64,000 nt of DNA, taken from assembly GCA_027924645.1 (NCBI GenBank), contig BSBN01001017.1, positions 9,760,501-9,824,500 on the forward strand. Direction: 5' to 3'. Under the pieces are notes generated by a model, which was given only the letters and a program-made list of their open reading frames with translations, did no database searches and had not been told where the DNA came from. The first letter of the stretch is position 1, and every line of letters begins with the position of its first letter. Both the position numbers and the translations under genes were made by a program. Source of the DNA: Cunninghamia lanceolata. Its lineage: Eukaryota > Streptophyta > Pinopsida > Cupressales > Cupressaceae. Positions 33,935 through 46,313 of the stretch are shown here, piece after piece.

Positions 33935-36209
33935 TGTAATCTCCCCATTTTCGGAGTGGTCGCCATTGGAGAGCAAAGGGATTGGTTTTCACACTCCGAG
34001 ATTTTTGGAAGGAGAATCGAGGTTTGGAGATGAATTAACATATTTTTCTAATGGTCTTGATGTGTTCATTTCATTTAATATATTTCTCTTTCCATGGAGC
34101 GAACCACTTAGAGGCATTTTGAGTGTGGAGACTTGCCATATTGTGGAGATGGATTTGCCATGTGATGAAGTTGTTAGCATATTCTATGTGATGCCACCTT
34201 GGTTTGATTGATCATGTGTAGCCAACTTGGAGGAAGATTCAATTAATGCATATTTGATGCCTTTGGACGACATTTGATGGAGAAACAAAGAATAAAATAT
34301 TATCTATACCTTGGCACTTGAAGGCAGAAGCTTGGAGAAGAGAAAAGGGGATAAATTCGTATCTTCAATTTGAATTTTCCAGGCGCCCAAGTGTTTTTAT
34401 GCAGGTCGGCCCTCTTAGAGGGAAAAGAATATTAAAATGAAATGAATTTCTCTCTCTAGATCGGCCAAGAGAGAAAAAGACAAATCATGTATTTATACAA
34501 GGTCGATTTTGGCATTTGCAATTGTCATTCAAGCATTCATTCATTCATCACTTGGAGTTTTTCTCTTGGAGTAGGAGCTTGAGACGAAAACCTTAAGTTC
34601 CTAGGAGGAGTTGGACGAAACCCCAGCTCTTTCTTTGGAGGATTCCTTGACAAGAGTTCACTTGTGCATCATTGGCATTTTGTGGAGAAGAATAGTAGAA
34701 TTATAAATCAGATTGGAGATCATCATTGGTGGCACTTCCTTGGAGTGGATTGATCATCATTTGCGAAGGAGATTACCCTAGTTTGGAGCACCCTTCATTG
34801 GAGGAGGAGCGATTTGGTTTTGGAGGCATTTGGGTGGTTCTTATGCATGATTTTGATTTCTGATTTGGGGCAGCAAAGGAGCAGACCTGATTTGCCCCAG
34901 TTTTGAGTGGATTCATTGGTGGGTTGATGCTACCTTGCCTAGGGTTTAACCCTACTTCTTGAGCGCCACCTTTGGAGAAGCGATTGTTGGAGTTGTTGGC
35001 TTCTTGTGACAACATTTGCATCATCATTTGGAGCAGCAAACATCTCAGACCTAAGCGCACTCTTTGGAGCAGATTTCCTTTGCATTGGAGAGTTGAAGAC
35101 CTAGGGTTTGATGCCCTAATTGGAGCAGCATTCATTGGAGATCGTTTCCTATCATTTGAAGGTCATTTTGCTAATATTTTTGGTATGTACAACCCTTCGG
35201 GTTTGGGCAGAACGTTGCTGGGTATGTTTATCATGTTTGCCCTATTTTGTTGATGTATTTGAAGACTTGTAAAACTCAGATTTTGTAGCAGCAGACTTCT
35301 AATTTCATTTTCGGTCATTTGTGTTGGATAAGTGAAGTGGATTTGATGTTCATATGATGGTAAAATGCAAGTATATTATGGTTGATTATGTTTATGGTCA
35401 AATTATGATGTTTTGAGATGTTTTATGGCTAAGTTGCCGGTTCGGGTTCGAGTTCAGGTTTGGGTTTGGGTTCGGGTTCGCGGGTTTGGTTTGTGGATCC
35501 AGCCCAAAAAAAATTGGAGTTGGGTTCGTTTTGGGGTTTGAGATATATATATATATTATAATATTTTAATATTTATAATATGATATTATATTTATATATT
35601 ATAATATTTTAATATTTCTAACATATAATTATATATCATGTTATATAACATATTAATAATATATATATGATAAATATATATTAATATATAATATATTATA
35701 TTATAATATTTATCATATATATATATAAGTCTGAAGCCTCAGTGCTCCGAAAATTGTCTCACGCCGTAAAAGAATTCACACTCGAAATTTTTGTGAATAT
35801 TGTTTCACACAGTAAAAAAATTCACGCCGGAAAGATTTCTGAACTCGTCGGTTGTGAATATTGTTTCACGCTGGAAAGATTTCTGAACTCGTCGGTTGTC
35901 TTATCGGCGTATTCTTTGAACCTCCGGGCTCAGCTTAGACCTAGATACATATTAAAAGAAAAAAAAAATCAATTAAAAAACGCCGCAGCAGAATTGTCCG
36001 CGCCGGATCACGAACCGGATTCGAACTGGACCCGGATCTATCCAGAGCTCTGGCGAATCCGGTAACTTAGTTTTATGGCCTACCCTAGATGTTTGTTCAA
36101 GTCTGATTTTTACTGCAGAAATTAGGGTTTGAGCAGAAAATTAATTTATATATTTTGGAAAGTCCGTAAATCCAAAATTGTCCAAAATATCCCATTTCAT
36201 GATATTACA
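33935..36209 (+). mobile_element. Solo LTR (TGTAATCTCCCC) with 5-bp target duplication
   Basis: 2,275 bp, TGTAATCTCCCC to GATATTACA (termini TGTAAT/ATTACA inverse), flanked by CATTG (33,930-33,934; 36,210-36,214). The head CCCCATTTTCGGAGTGGTC is close to that of the solo LTR at 6,436. An inverted repeat TCGGAGTG/CACTCCGA lies near the 5' end (about 33,950-34,000). No gag or pol motif. Interrupted by a 642-bp MITE. Confidence 0.85.
35429..36070. mobile_element. hAT-type MITE with 8-bp target duplication
   Basis: 642 bp, ends CTAAGTTGCCGGTTCG and CGAATCCGGTAACTTAG (inverted repeats with a few mismatches), flanked by an exact 8-bp duplication TTTTATGG (35,421-35,428; 36,071-36,078), as for hAT elements. 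Inside: GGGTTCG-type short repeats after the left end, about 200 bp of AT palindromic sequence (35,540-35,725), and two tandem units of about 45 bp containing 'gatttctgaactcgtcggt' (35,836-35,898). No transposase, so it would depend on another hAT element. Confidence 0.8.
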
Positions 36210-36214
36210 CATTG

Positions 36215-38579
36215 TTCATCTTTTAGGTATTTCTCTATGTTTTGACATTTGGAAACAAGTGTTCAAGGTGCACACTTGCAACAACTTAGGACACATTTTA
36301 AGGGTATGGCAGTTAAAAGCTTTTGGCCAAACTCTAACAAAGTGTGTGTTTTGGTAATAACTCGAAATACATTTTTATCATACTTTTCTATATTAGACAA
36401 AACATTGTGAGGTCTGTAATTTGCACAATTATGGGATATTTTTCATTTTTGTACTTTTCGATAAATTCAGCATATGCAAATTTGAAACAACCTTTTCTAC
36501 TTGACAAACTTTTTAGCCTTTTGGCCTTTTGATGTGCACTCGAGGGTAACTCAGAAAACTTTTTACCTATTTGAAAATTTGGAACATAAATCCTATGACA
36601 CACACTTAGGATTCTTTCTCCAATTTTTAATGTTTTTGAAGTTTCCTATCGTCCCCAACATGTTTTTGAATTTTACAAAAAATTGAGGATGGGGGAGGCA
36701 TTTCCTACTTGTTCCTGCATCCCTGAAACATCCCTATAGCAGACGAGTCTATTTTTTGCAAGGGACACATCCCCAGGGTACATAGCTTTATGTCTTCTGA
36801 GAAGCTGAATTTGAATGCTCCAAGGAGCCTTCATCGCACTTAGCTCATATGGTGAAGACAGCCAACAAGTATCCAAAAGACCCCACGAAGCCTCTCATTC
36901 GATTGAAAGTATGTACTCAATGTAAGGATAAACCTCTTAAGTTAAGGGAGTAGCTTGATCTAGAATTTCCTGGAGGCAAGGATTGGACTTTGGTTTCCAA
37001 TCAAAAATCTGGAAAATCAACAAAAATTACTTCCCATATACTTAAATCTGGAAAAGGATTCTGTGATAGTTCCCATTTATTGTCTTTTTCTCTTGGGAGA
37101 GGACCATTATAGATCCCTCATAATTAATCTATAAAAAGCATTGCCACAAACAACTTAGTGAAAGAATGCAGTTTTTAGCACAATAGATTCACAAAGATAA
37201 AATATGCAAAAAAAGATACAAACAGCACATAATGATATGTATATGCAAATGTTCATGAAAAAAAGTAAGACATACAGCCTAACGAAAGGATATACAAACT
37301 TCTCTTGCCATTTCCTTCTCTGTTGGTGTAAGTAAAACAGGATGCCTCATCTATAAAATCCAAAATCACAATTGTAGTCGAATAAAGAACATCTAAGTGC
37401 AATTTCAAAAGGACAAATATTCTCCAAACTTGTCTTAAAATACCTCAACTATGTAATTTCAATTTCAAAAGATTAGCACAAACTAAGGCACTTGGTTACC
37501 TCATCAATGACATTTTGGCACCTATGGAAGTAAAGGAACTCTTAGGATCTTCAAATGACAGATTGAGAGTCGATGAGTGAAGCTTCATAGGCCCATCATC
37601 AAGGTGATCACGGGTTAACTCAAATCACTTCAAAATTGTTTGCACATGGTCACTTGCACTATTGTTGTGTTGTGCGATCGAAGCAATGCATTATATTGAT
37701 AAAACCCTTACTCCTAGCCCAAAATAATCCCATGCTTCGTATAATTGTTTGTGACCATGAAGTGTTTGGCTCTTTTTCTAATAAATATATTGGGTCCAAA
37801 GATTCAAGATTTCATCATATATTTGCCCCTGCTTTGTTCTCCTCAAGGCATACATTTTCAGCTCTGACCTGATGAACAGGGTGTTTCTCATACACTATCA
37901 GATCTTGTTTCATCATTTTTATGAAGTTTTCGAATATTTTTCTTATCCAAACCAAGCTACTTTTGTAGTATTTGTGGATTTTAGCATATTTTCCCTTGGT
38001 AAAAATCAATTAATTATTCTGGAATCCTGATGTCTATCAGAATTTGAAAAGATACATCATTGCAGAACATTCCACAGAGTGTAAGACTGCTCCCTGCTTT
38101 TTGCAGGGAGTATTATACTCTCCAATAGAATTACAGAATTGAGTTTTGAGTCAGACAAAGTGTTAATAGACGCACTTCTGACAGTTCTTATAGTTATGAA
38201 AATCCTAATGGTCTTCCAAATGTGTCATTCATGATTTTTCGAAGCCAAATCATATTAAAGATGAACTGAAAGAAGAATATGAGCATTATTCAAGCTGTTT
38301 TCATTGATGGCTCCACTTATGAAATAGGTGCTAATAGTCCAACCGAGCAATCTCTTGCCCCTAAGGATGTTTCTGATCAAGTTGAGGACATTGAACAATG
38401 GTTTTCTTCAGATTTATGCTCTTGCAATTAAATACAAAATTAGTACCACATTGAGTCTCATGTGTATTTACCAATGGTGTTGACTTTAATAGTTTCATAT
38501 TTATAGCATCACTTCAGGTTTCTAACATCATCTACATGTGGACTGTCCTTAAATTTAATCTCTAGAGTCGTATACTTTT
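36215..38579. other. Mostly unassigned single-copy-like sequence
   Basis: Apart from the possible coding fragment at 36,816-37,112, I see no repeat boundary, RNA gene or protein motif here. Short open frames are no longer than expected in this base composition. Confidence 0.35.
36816..37112 (+). pseudogene. Possible decayed coding fragment, unknown
   Basis: This frame is open for about 98 codons with one internal TAG (near 36,951) and reads like protein: Lys-rich, with HMVKTANKYPKDPTKPLIRL, then CTQCKD and DLEFPGGKDWTLVSN. The CxxC pair is not enough for a family call. It could be an exon remnant or part of an old element. Confidence 0.25.
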
Positions 38580-39519
38580 ATACCCTTTGAATATATTTTT
38601 AAGTCCGAAGTTATATCATATTTATTTGACAAGACTTTATAAATATTAAGTGACTTATGAAAAGGAAATATTTAAAAGTCGCTAAAGGTGAGCTTGGGCG
38701 CCCATCCCTAGGGCAAATAAAGTAATTTTAAAACATAACAATCCCCCCCCCCCTCCCCCCCCAAAAAAAAGCCAACGCCCTCTTGGAGAAGAAATATAAG
38801 GTGGAAAAAGTGAGTTCATCCTTTATGCTTGAGTTTATGATATTGCTTGCTATTTGCTCTGCTAGGGTTTCTGTGAGAGGGTTTGAAGAGGATTGGAACC
38901 AGAGGCTATTGGGAACGAAAACTTCCTCTAGTAACAGCATTCTAAAGATGTGCAATACCATACAAAGGTGTTTTTGATGGCCGATGCATCCAGTATTCGC
39001 AAATGGGCTTCAACGGAGTTTGTGTTGAGGGTTTGTGGAAGGACATGACATATTCTTGCATATTTCATGGTGTTCTTCATTGCAGATTTTGAGACTGATA
39101 TTATTGGAGATTGAGCAGAGATTGTAGCGGATTTGTGGACTGTATTTCATTCACTTGCTGGCCATACCATCACAGCCCAGCCGTACCATTCCTTTAGTGC
39201 ATTTGGAGGTGTTTCAACCAAGTTTCTTCACTCAATCTTGGGTGCAGGGGTACATATGGAGAGTGCAGAAAATTTCTGAGCTGCTGAAGACCTATTTTGC
39301 AGATTTCCTTTGATGTTTGCTCCTTGGCTGGCCGTACCATTTGCCCTGGAGGTGACGTGGGTCTTGTTGTGACCAAATCGCAACATCACCCCGTTGAAAC
39401 AGGGACCCCCCCCCCCTCATTTTTGAGCTTTTGGCTTGTTTGCTTTGTTTTGGTTGTGGTTTTGTTATTTCAGAATTCCCGCCTGAATTGTTGAGCTTAT
39501 GCGTAATGGACCAAGGTTC

Positions 39520-41250
39520 CCGCCAGAGTGCATGCCCAGTCCAACGTTGCAATTCGCATTCATGCTATATGGTTTGAAAACTCCGCTTCAAAATACATGT
39601 TCATGGTCGTTACTTTCAAAATCATGTTTGGTGCGTTTAAATATCTGCCTCAAGCGGACTTTTGCAGTTCCATCGCAATGCTTGTTATACACATTGGTCA
39701 AAATTGTCCGCTTGCTCCATTTGTGCTTGTTATATCACTTTGGCGTTACGTATATTATATGAAGAGCATGCTGAAACTTTTGCCGACGCATATCCTTCCT
39801 ATGATTTTGCAATTCATAAGTAGGTTTAATACTGCCACTCAAGCGGACTTTTGGAGGCACTTTGCAAATTACATTCTTATGCGTGACAAGTAGAAACTCC
39901 CGCCTAAGCGTATGCATGAGGATTTTGTAATTCACATATTTCGGTCATACACAGTAGTTTTAAATGTCCACTCCAAGCACAAACGCATGATCATCTTGCT
40001 TAAATTTATGTATGCAAAACCAAAATCGCCACTGAGTGCACCTACAAGAGAAGTTGGCAATTTGAATGTTTTAATGTTATGTATATGAGCAAAGTAGTGA
40101 CCGCGCTGGCTTTTTTTTTTTTAAATACCTGACATTTCATTTTGAAAGGGGACCACCCAAGAGCATGATTCAACTTTGCAATTTGCATTTTCAAAGCCTT
40201 TATACGTGGGTCCCATGAGTCCGCTCTAAACACACTTTTGAAGAGTATAAGCAAATAAGTCTAAAGTGCCCGGTCTAGGTGCCCATTGTTGATTACTTTG
40301 TAATACATAAAGTTTTAAATTATGTGTAAAGCGTTGAGAGGTCCGTTCAAACACTTAGCAGTGGAATTATACATTTCTCAACGTATGCGCAAGGGTCTAA
40401 AATTTCTCCTAGTCACATGTGGGTGGTCATTTTGTAGGTATCGATCTATAGTTTGCATTGCACACCAAAGTTTTGTTCATTAAAATATGTAAAGACAATG
40501 AATGCACATACGTAAGGAGTTTGCTAAGTATATGTTTTAAGCATTATGCGTGAGACCCAAGAATGTCCGCTTCAGGCGCACCTTGAGAAGGTGCTTGCAA
40601 TCACAAGTTTTAAATATTATGCATAATGTCATGAAATCTCCACTAGAAATCTCCCAAGGCGCATATTCGCAAGTATAAGGTTTCAAATGTTACATGATTT
40701 AATAAAAGGTCTGCTCATCCTTTTTTGATGCAAATTTAGGACATCCTTGCATCGTGAACTTTCAACTTATACAAACCTACCTAAAGTGTATACCCAAGCG
40801 CACATTCGGTGGTCAATCTGCAAACTTGATATTATGCACAAGGCACCCAAATCCCGCTCAAGCGGACTTTCGTAGCCCCTTTGCAAATCGTGTTTTCCAA
40901 GCTCATTCCAAAAGTCTGCTTCAAATGCACGACCATAATCATGCATGGTGCACTTAAATGACCGCCCCAGGTGGACTTTCGCTGACCTTTTGCAATTCAA
41001 ATTCCTCATTTCCACATGTGGTGGTTTACAATGCCCGTTCTAAGGCGCTTACAGAGGATCACATTGCAAGAAATGAAATTTAAAATGTCTTACGTGGAAC
41101 GCACCTAAGTGCATAGTGGTGATCAATCTGCATAATATAAATCTTTTTATACGTGAGCGCACCAAATTGTCCGCTTGTTATTCTGAAGGCACACATTCAT
41201 ACTATTTTTGCATTGTAGGGGCTATGCATAGCTATTTCAAATATCTGCTC
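39520..41250. repeat. Decayed tandem units in U3 (CGCTCAAGCGGAC word)
   Basis: The word (C)GCTCAAGCGGACTTT or variants (CTCAAGCGGAC, GTCCGCTT) recurs many times, for example at about 39,649, 39,705, 39,838, 40,568, 40,856 and 41,170, usually followed by 'tttgcaa' and a stretch with 'catgc' or 'cttaaat'. Spacing is irregular, about 80-140 bp. The word is partly palindromic (CCGCT..AGCGG). Orientation of the word alternates in places. Confidence 0.55.
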
Positions 41251-42131
41251 CATGCAAAATTCCGTGGTCACCCTGCAGTTTATAATTCTTAATGAAGTCA
41301 TGATTGATTGGCATAGTATAAACATTTTAAATTGTGCATAACACATTCATTTGTCCGCTCAAATGATCTTTATCTCACACTTTTGCAGGTTTCAAATCAT
41401 ACATGGTTAGTTGTTTAGGCATGGAACGAGGAAGATAACTTCATATGTCCAGAAGAAGAACATCACTTCACCATGCATAGGGAGTTATCACCCAGAGGCT
41501 CATATGCAGGTCCAAGCTTTCGTGAGCATCCATTTCATGCGCCAAGTAGAGGAAAGAGCATCACTCCATCTTTCAAGTTCATTTCCAGAGGTTCAAGTCT
41601 ATAATTAAGAATTTAGAGGTCACTCATTTGATGCAATAGGCAAGGATAGAGGACATCCATCATATGCAAATCTACTCCCGAATTCATGTATGAAGCATCA
41701 TGCACCATCCAAAGCCAGAACGAAACATCCTGCAATAATACATGAAGATGACAGAAGAAATGAACACCAAGTAAGCATCACAATTCCATGAGTTACATCA
41801 AGACAACAAGAAGAAATTCGACAAGATTTTCCAAGTTTCATGTTCGAAGCAGCCAAGTTCCAGAGTTGAAAATCCAAATTCGAATACTACTCCAAAAGAT
41901 GACAAAATCTGGGAAAGCATTTCGAGCAATATGAACACAAAGAAAATCAAACCAGTTTGTTCGATGCTGAGGTGGCATGTGCACAACATTGATCCAATCA
42001 CAGTCTGCCACATCATCCATCTGCGTTCAATGATTCTAAAAATAGTAAATTTTGTAACAAACTGCCTTGTTGTCAAAATCTTGGCCATTGATTCTCAAAT
42101 CAATCCTGGCCATTCATGTAATTCTGGGGCC

Positions 42132-42139
42132 TATAAAAG
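42132..42139 (+). promoter_or_regulatory. LTR TATA box
   Basis: TATAAAAG within GGCCTATAAAAGGGCCC, itself inside a short inverted repeat (GGGCC..GGGCC/GGCCC). Expected core promoter of the 3.67-kb LTR, transcript start about 30 bp downstream. Confidence 0.65.
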
Positions 42140-43469
42140 GGCCCATTTCTCTCATTTGTAAAAAAGATTATCAAAAAGAGCAAGAATCAAGCAGTAGGAG
42201 TAGATGCTGTTAGAGTAGAGGTAGATTAGAGGAGACTTTTCGAAGTCATTGAAGAGACATGAAATTGTTGTAAAAATGCATTTCCAAAATCAATACAAGC
42301 TCATTATTGGTTCTCATGGTGATTTGTGTGCTGATAGAATGTTAGCATGGTTTTTAATTCTCGAATATGATGGAGAGATGTTTCCAAGTAGCTTAGAAAT
42401 AGATTAGAAGTGCATTGATGTAATGTTTTTTTATGTGGAGATATTTGATGAATTCCTTAATGGTTCATACTTTTTATGATTTGTCGCTGATAAGTCATTT
42501 TGCAAAGTTAGCCTGAACCACATTTGTTTTAGTTCAGTTGTGGATGCTCATTCAAGCTACGCCAGAAGTGGGTGTTTGGATGAAAGTTTGCAACATGAAA
42601 ATCCTTGAGTTTCCTTAGAAGATTGCACCGACTTTGTGTAGTTGTTGATTCTCATGGCGAAGCTGAGTTTGGTTTCATGAGGAGTTTGTCTATCTTGGCA
42701 TATTTCATTATCTCATTGTCCTTAGATTAGCCTTCTAAACCCTTGTCCTTTTGCATTCTCTTTTCATAGCTGGTTAGAAGAAGTTCCATTTCACAAGGAG
42801 AATAACATATTTGATTGGAATAAGGAGTAAATTCAGCGTAAGTCCCTTTGTGAGTTTCAGCAAAATCACATCAACTACTGAGTCTATCCATTGCAAGTCA
42901 AGACCTGACATCTAGAACAATAGAGTTGTCTCATTGGATCACATTGTTTAGTCTTTGAGAGACTTTGTTCAAGAGAGGATAGAATACCTCAGTATTTTAT
43001 TCTAAGTTTGCATGTGCATAAAAAACACATCAACAGGTCTGTGAGGACTCATTCTTCATTGGTTATTGCGACATAGCGGCTGATTCTAAGGCGTCTAGGG
43101 CCTCTTCATTGATTGTAATCCTTTGCATGCTCAATACAAATATTTCTTGGTGATTTTGGAGGATTTCGGTTATACCCACTTGCTGGTCCAATCCCAGCAC
43201 ATGTACGAAGTTGCAAATCTAAACATGGGTATGTGATTATATTTGGCCATTTTACCATCTGGGTCTTTCATATTTTCTTCATATCTATAGTATCTTTCTG
43301 GGTTTTCAATATATGCTATCTATTGTATTGTTCCGGCAACACACATTGCAAAAAAACTGAAACCCCTTCTGTATCTTCTCTCTAGTCTGAAAGAACACAA
43401 TAAAATAAAATAAAATAAAATAACACTAAAAAGATTTTAAAAAGAAACCAACAGGTGCGGCACATTACA

Positions 43470-44454
43470 TCGTTTGATGGGTGGTGTTTATGCTAGAGCT
43501 GCTGAGATGGTTAACATTTAAACAACAGAGTGAGAAAAGGTCCTCTACAAATAGACTTTACACTGTCATCATGAAGCCTAAACCTTGCTTATCAGCTCTG
43601 TTTAGGCATCTTTTCTTTCCTTCTCCTCACTATTTGAAACCAGATTTTTGTCAGTTGTCATTGTGAATATTGTGATAGGTATGTATACAGAAATGTATGT
43701 GAGACAAATTGTTTAATGTAATGCTTAATTTAAATGTAGCCTTGTAGATCTAAAAGGTTAGAGAATTATCTAGGGCTGTATCAGAAGTTCAGAACTCATA
43801 GATAACTAGCTAACCAAACTCTATCTCGAAAAAATTGCGCTCTAACTCATTGCTCAATCAGACTAAGTCTAACACTTTGACTCATAGTGAATACTTCCTG
43901 AGACAATGTTGTAGCCAAAGGCAATTGTAATAACCACCCTGGTTGCTGCTAATTTCTTTTAATATTATTACACCTCAACTACTAATTTGACCAAGCATCT
44001 TCTGTCCAATTTAGAAATGCCAACTTCATAGCCTTACCAACCATGGTCGTGGCAACAACCATGTGGCACAACTCATTTACTCACACTAGAATATGGTAAG
44101 CTCCCAATGTGAAGGTCATCCCTAGATCTAGACCTAAACCTCGAGGGTTAATTCATAATGGCCCTGCCTACGTATCCCTTCTTGGGAATCAGAAGCTCTG
44201 TAATTTGTACACCAATAATAGAGAGAATTCATTTTTTCCTTTGATATGAGATCTTTGATCTCACTTTTAATCACAGCCATTAGTTGATCCTATGCTTCCA
44301 AATCAATCCATACACAATAGTAAGATAGCAAATGCATTCCAATCAAATGTTAGTTCAATGCCAACATCAATATATGAACAAACAAAAAACCAAATAGTGA
44401 CCATCTCATATAAACATCACCTATTCCTAACACATGGTGATTGTCTCAAGCATA
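43470..44454. other. Probable 3' internal part of a minus-strand gypsy element
   Basis: Non-coding. The stretch near 44,150-44,210 (minus strand 'gggatacgtaggcaggg') resembles sequence found downstream of pol in Tat-type elements. It lies in the right place relative to the integrase tail at 45,050-45,312. No LTR end located. Confidence 0.35.
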
Positions 44455-44462
44455 AATCACAT

Positions 44463-44560
44463 ATACACAGTGTGAGTAGCTCATGCATACAACACATACA
44501 CAATGTAAATAATTCATGCATGCATCACATACACACAGTGTGACTAGCTCATACACACAT
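44463..44560. repeat. Short tandem repeat, unit 33-36 bp
   Basis: Three units of the form 'ca(g/a)tgt(g/a)a.ta..tcatgcat' plus 'cacatacacac' at about 44,468, 44,501 and 44,537. Confidence 0.65.
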
Positions 44561-44589
44561 CATAGGTTGCAACCTTACTACAAGCATCT

Positions 44590-45050
44590 TCCCCTTTACC
44601 TGGTTCATTAACACATAAGCCCTTAAGAGCATCCTAGCCAGAAAAAGGAACGTCGATGCATCCCATACTACACCATGGGTCCCATCCTTTTCCTCAGATC
44701 AGTTCTAGTTGTGGTGACGAGACAAGCATCCCATACTACTTGTCATCACCGGTAAAAACACAAGTGTAACAACACACATGTGAGGCCATTAATACACATG
44801 TACACAGTGATTGACCCACATGTACATAGTGACCTACTAGCAATAGGAAGTGGATGTGAGATGACTGCATCCATCTTCTCATTACCTAGTTCACTAACAC
44901 TTACTCTTTACGTACATCCCAGCCTAAAAAAGGAATGTCGGTGCATCCCATACTACACCGTGGGTCCCATCATTTTCTTGGTCCACTACCAGTTGTGTTG
45001 ACAAGCAAGCATCTTGTACTAGAGCGATAGACATGGTGTTTAAGCTATAT
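44590..45050. repeat. Direct duplication, period about 285 bp
   Basis: 44,595-44,760 and 44,880-45,040 are diverged copies sharing 'cccatactacacc', 'tgggtcccat', 'gacaagcaagcatc' and the Lys-rich-looking 'aaaaaggaa'. Probably 3' non-coding sequence of the minus-strand gypsy element. Confidence 0.65.
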
Positions 45051-45312
45051 CCCAGCACCAAGGATATCTAAAACCTTGCTTGCCTCATTCATAAGATCAA
45101 AAGAGTCGTATTTTTTGTAAGCTGCAATGGTGTAGGGCTGCAATGGTGTAGGGCCCGCTCCAAAGAGAATCAAACTTAGTATGACGCCCTGGCTTGACTA
45201 CTATCTCTTGCCACTTAAGAACTAAATCCCCGATATTGAAATTAGGTTGCAAAGACCGCTTATCAAACCATCATTTCACAACTACTTGATGCTTGGCCAT
45301 TGAATTCCTTGT
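45050..45312 (-). pseudogene. Gypsy integrase C-terminal remnant, minus strand
   Basis: Reading leftward from about 45,300: WFDKRSLQPNFNIGDLVLKW, then KFDSLWSGPYTIAA, the GPY/F module at the end of gypsy integrase, of the type in Tat/Athila-like elements. Directly after GPYTIA a 16-bp tandem duplication (45,122-45,137 and 45,138-45,153) puts the remaining codons out of frame; beyond it the other frame ends with an SFDLMNEASKVLDILGA-like tail. One stop lies before WFDK. The rest of pol is gone: element A sequence begins at about 45,313. Confidence 0.75.
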
Positions 45313-46313
45313 GGATTGAAGATCATGTTCCACTTGCAAATGAAGATATTTTAAAATCTTTGCTACATGAAGACCAAAGTCAACTTGCATAACAAGGACC
45401 TAGAGAGCTGCATGAATTGAAGAATCAACTCTTGGTCACAAATAAGAGGTAGATACAAGTCCTCACAAGTTTGGACAGCACACACATGATACTTGAAGAC
45501 CTCATCCAAAAAAACTTTGATGGTAGAGTCATTTCTTCAAACTTGCAAACTACCAAAGATTCATTTGAGACAATGAAATCAAAGTATTTGCATTTGATTA
45601 GAGACAAAAATCATGCCATCAAGTTTGCAGAATAGGCCTTTAGTGCATTCAAAGAAAAGGAGAGAAAGGTTGACGTGCTCACTTTTGAGCTTAATTCAAA
45701 AAAGGATTTGTTAGAAAATACTCAAATGGCATTATTGGAGGCAGAAGATCAACTTGAGGCTGTAAAAGATCTTAAAGTACAAGAAAATGAAGCATGGACA
45801 GATGAAATCCAACAAGTTATTGATGAGCTTGATGAACTTCTTCAAGATTTTGACTTAGAACACTGTCCAAGAAGATTTGAAACTACAAGCCAGGGGTCCC
45901 TAAATGATTTCAGCTATTTGATAATCCACTATTTGAAATGGATGCTGAATTGACAATTGATAATTCACTTTTTGAGTTGAATGATGAAACAACTATTGCC
46001 CCTAGTCCCATAGTTTGTGATGATACCAAAGTGGCGCAGCAAAAGCCATCTCTATCACAAGAGGAACCAAGTATTGGGAATGGCAAATTCCTAATTTGGG
46101 TATGGGATCCAAGTGAAGTGCTTAGTAATCAAACAGATGCCTTATCAAACAAAAAAATTTGGTTTCCGGCTTGTTGAGAATTTCAAGTCAACAACTCCTT
46201 GTGAAGAAGTATCCAGTATGCCCAAGGAGCAAAAAGCTAATGTAAGAACTACGAAGATCAAGCAGATGGTTGAAGGAATGGCTAAGCCTCGAGAAGAAGA
46301 AAAGGTTGACTAA
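45313..46313 (+). pseudogene. Coiled-coil ORF of elements A/B, copy A (decayed)
   Basis: The reading passes through several frames: ILKSLLHEDQSQ and GPRELHELKNQLLVTN (45,340-45,450), then LTSLDSTHMILEDLIQKN and SFETMKSKYLHLIRDKNHA (45,470-45,620), a stop, then KEKERKVDVLTFELNSKKD through an acidic leucine-rich helix (45,650-45,870), and acidic/polar sequence with MPKEQ and IKQMVEGMAK (46,215-46,290). Heptad-like Leu/Ile spacing and high Glu/Lys suggest a long coiled coil. Copy B (63,184-64,000) matches over the whole length, so the ORF belongs to the element family. Function unknown; Gag-like scaffold or captured host protein are both possible. Confidence 0.6.

Larger units (their letters stand above)
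39365..43035 (+). mobile_element. 3.67-kb solo LTR nested in an older LTR
   Basis: 3,671 bp from TGTTGTGACC to CATCAACA, termini TGTTG/CAACA inverse, exact 5-bp duplication GGTCT (39,360-39,364; 43,036-43,040). Removing it rejoins the two parts of the older LTR. A clean TATA box lies at 42,132, about 900 bp from the right end, so U3 is about 2.7 kb, unusually long. No gag or pol motif and no internal LTR copy, so a solo LTR is most likely. The start TGTTG can also pair with CAACA 11 bases later (39,381-39,385) as a small hairpin. Confidence 0.85.
38580..43469 (+). mobile_element. Chromovirus-family LTR remnant, split by a solo LTR
   Basis: 38,580-39,364 matches the middle of the 13.3-kb LTR ('aagtccgaag', 'tctgctagggtttct', 'cagaggctattggg'), and 43,041-43,469 matches its 3' end ('acccacttgctggtcc', 'gaaagaacacaa', ending GGCACATTACA). 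Between them lies an inserted 3,671-bp solo LTR. The TGTAATG head is missing, so the left end is truncated. It has a C-rich tract (about 38,742-38,762) and an (AATAA) run near 43,400. This is an older member of the same LTR family. 43,470 onward starts 'tcgtt' without a matching left duplication. Confidence 0.8.

Noticed and set aside
38742..38770. C-rich tract (also 39,404-39,416) as a G-quadruplex site
   Set aside because: Long homopolymer runs are prone to sequencing error and no regulatory context is visible; low value.
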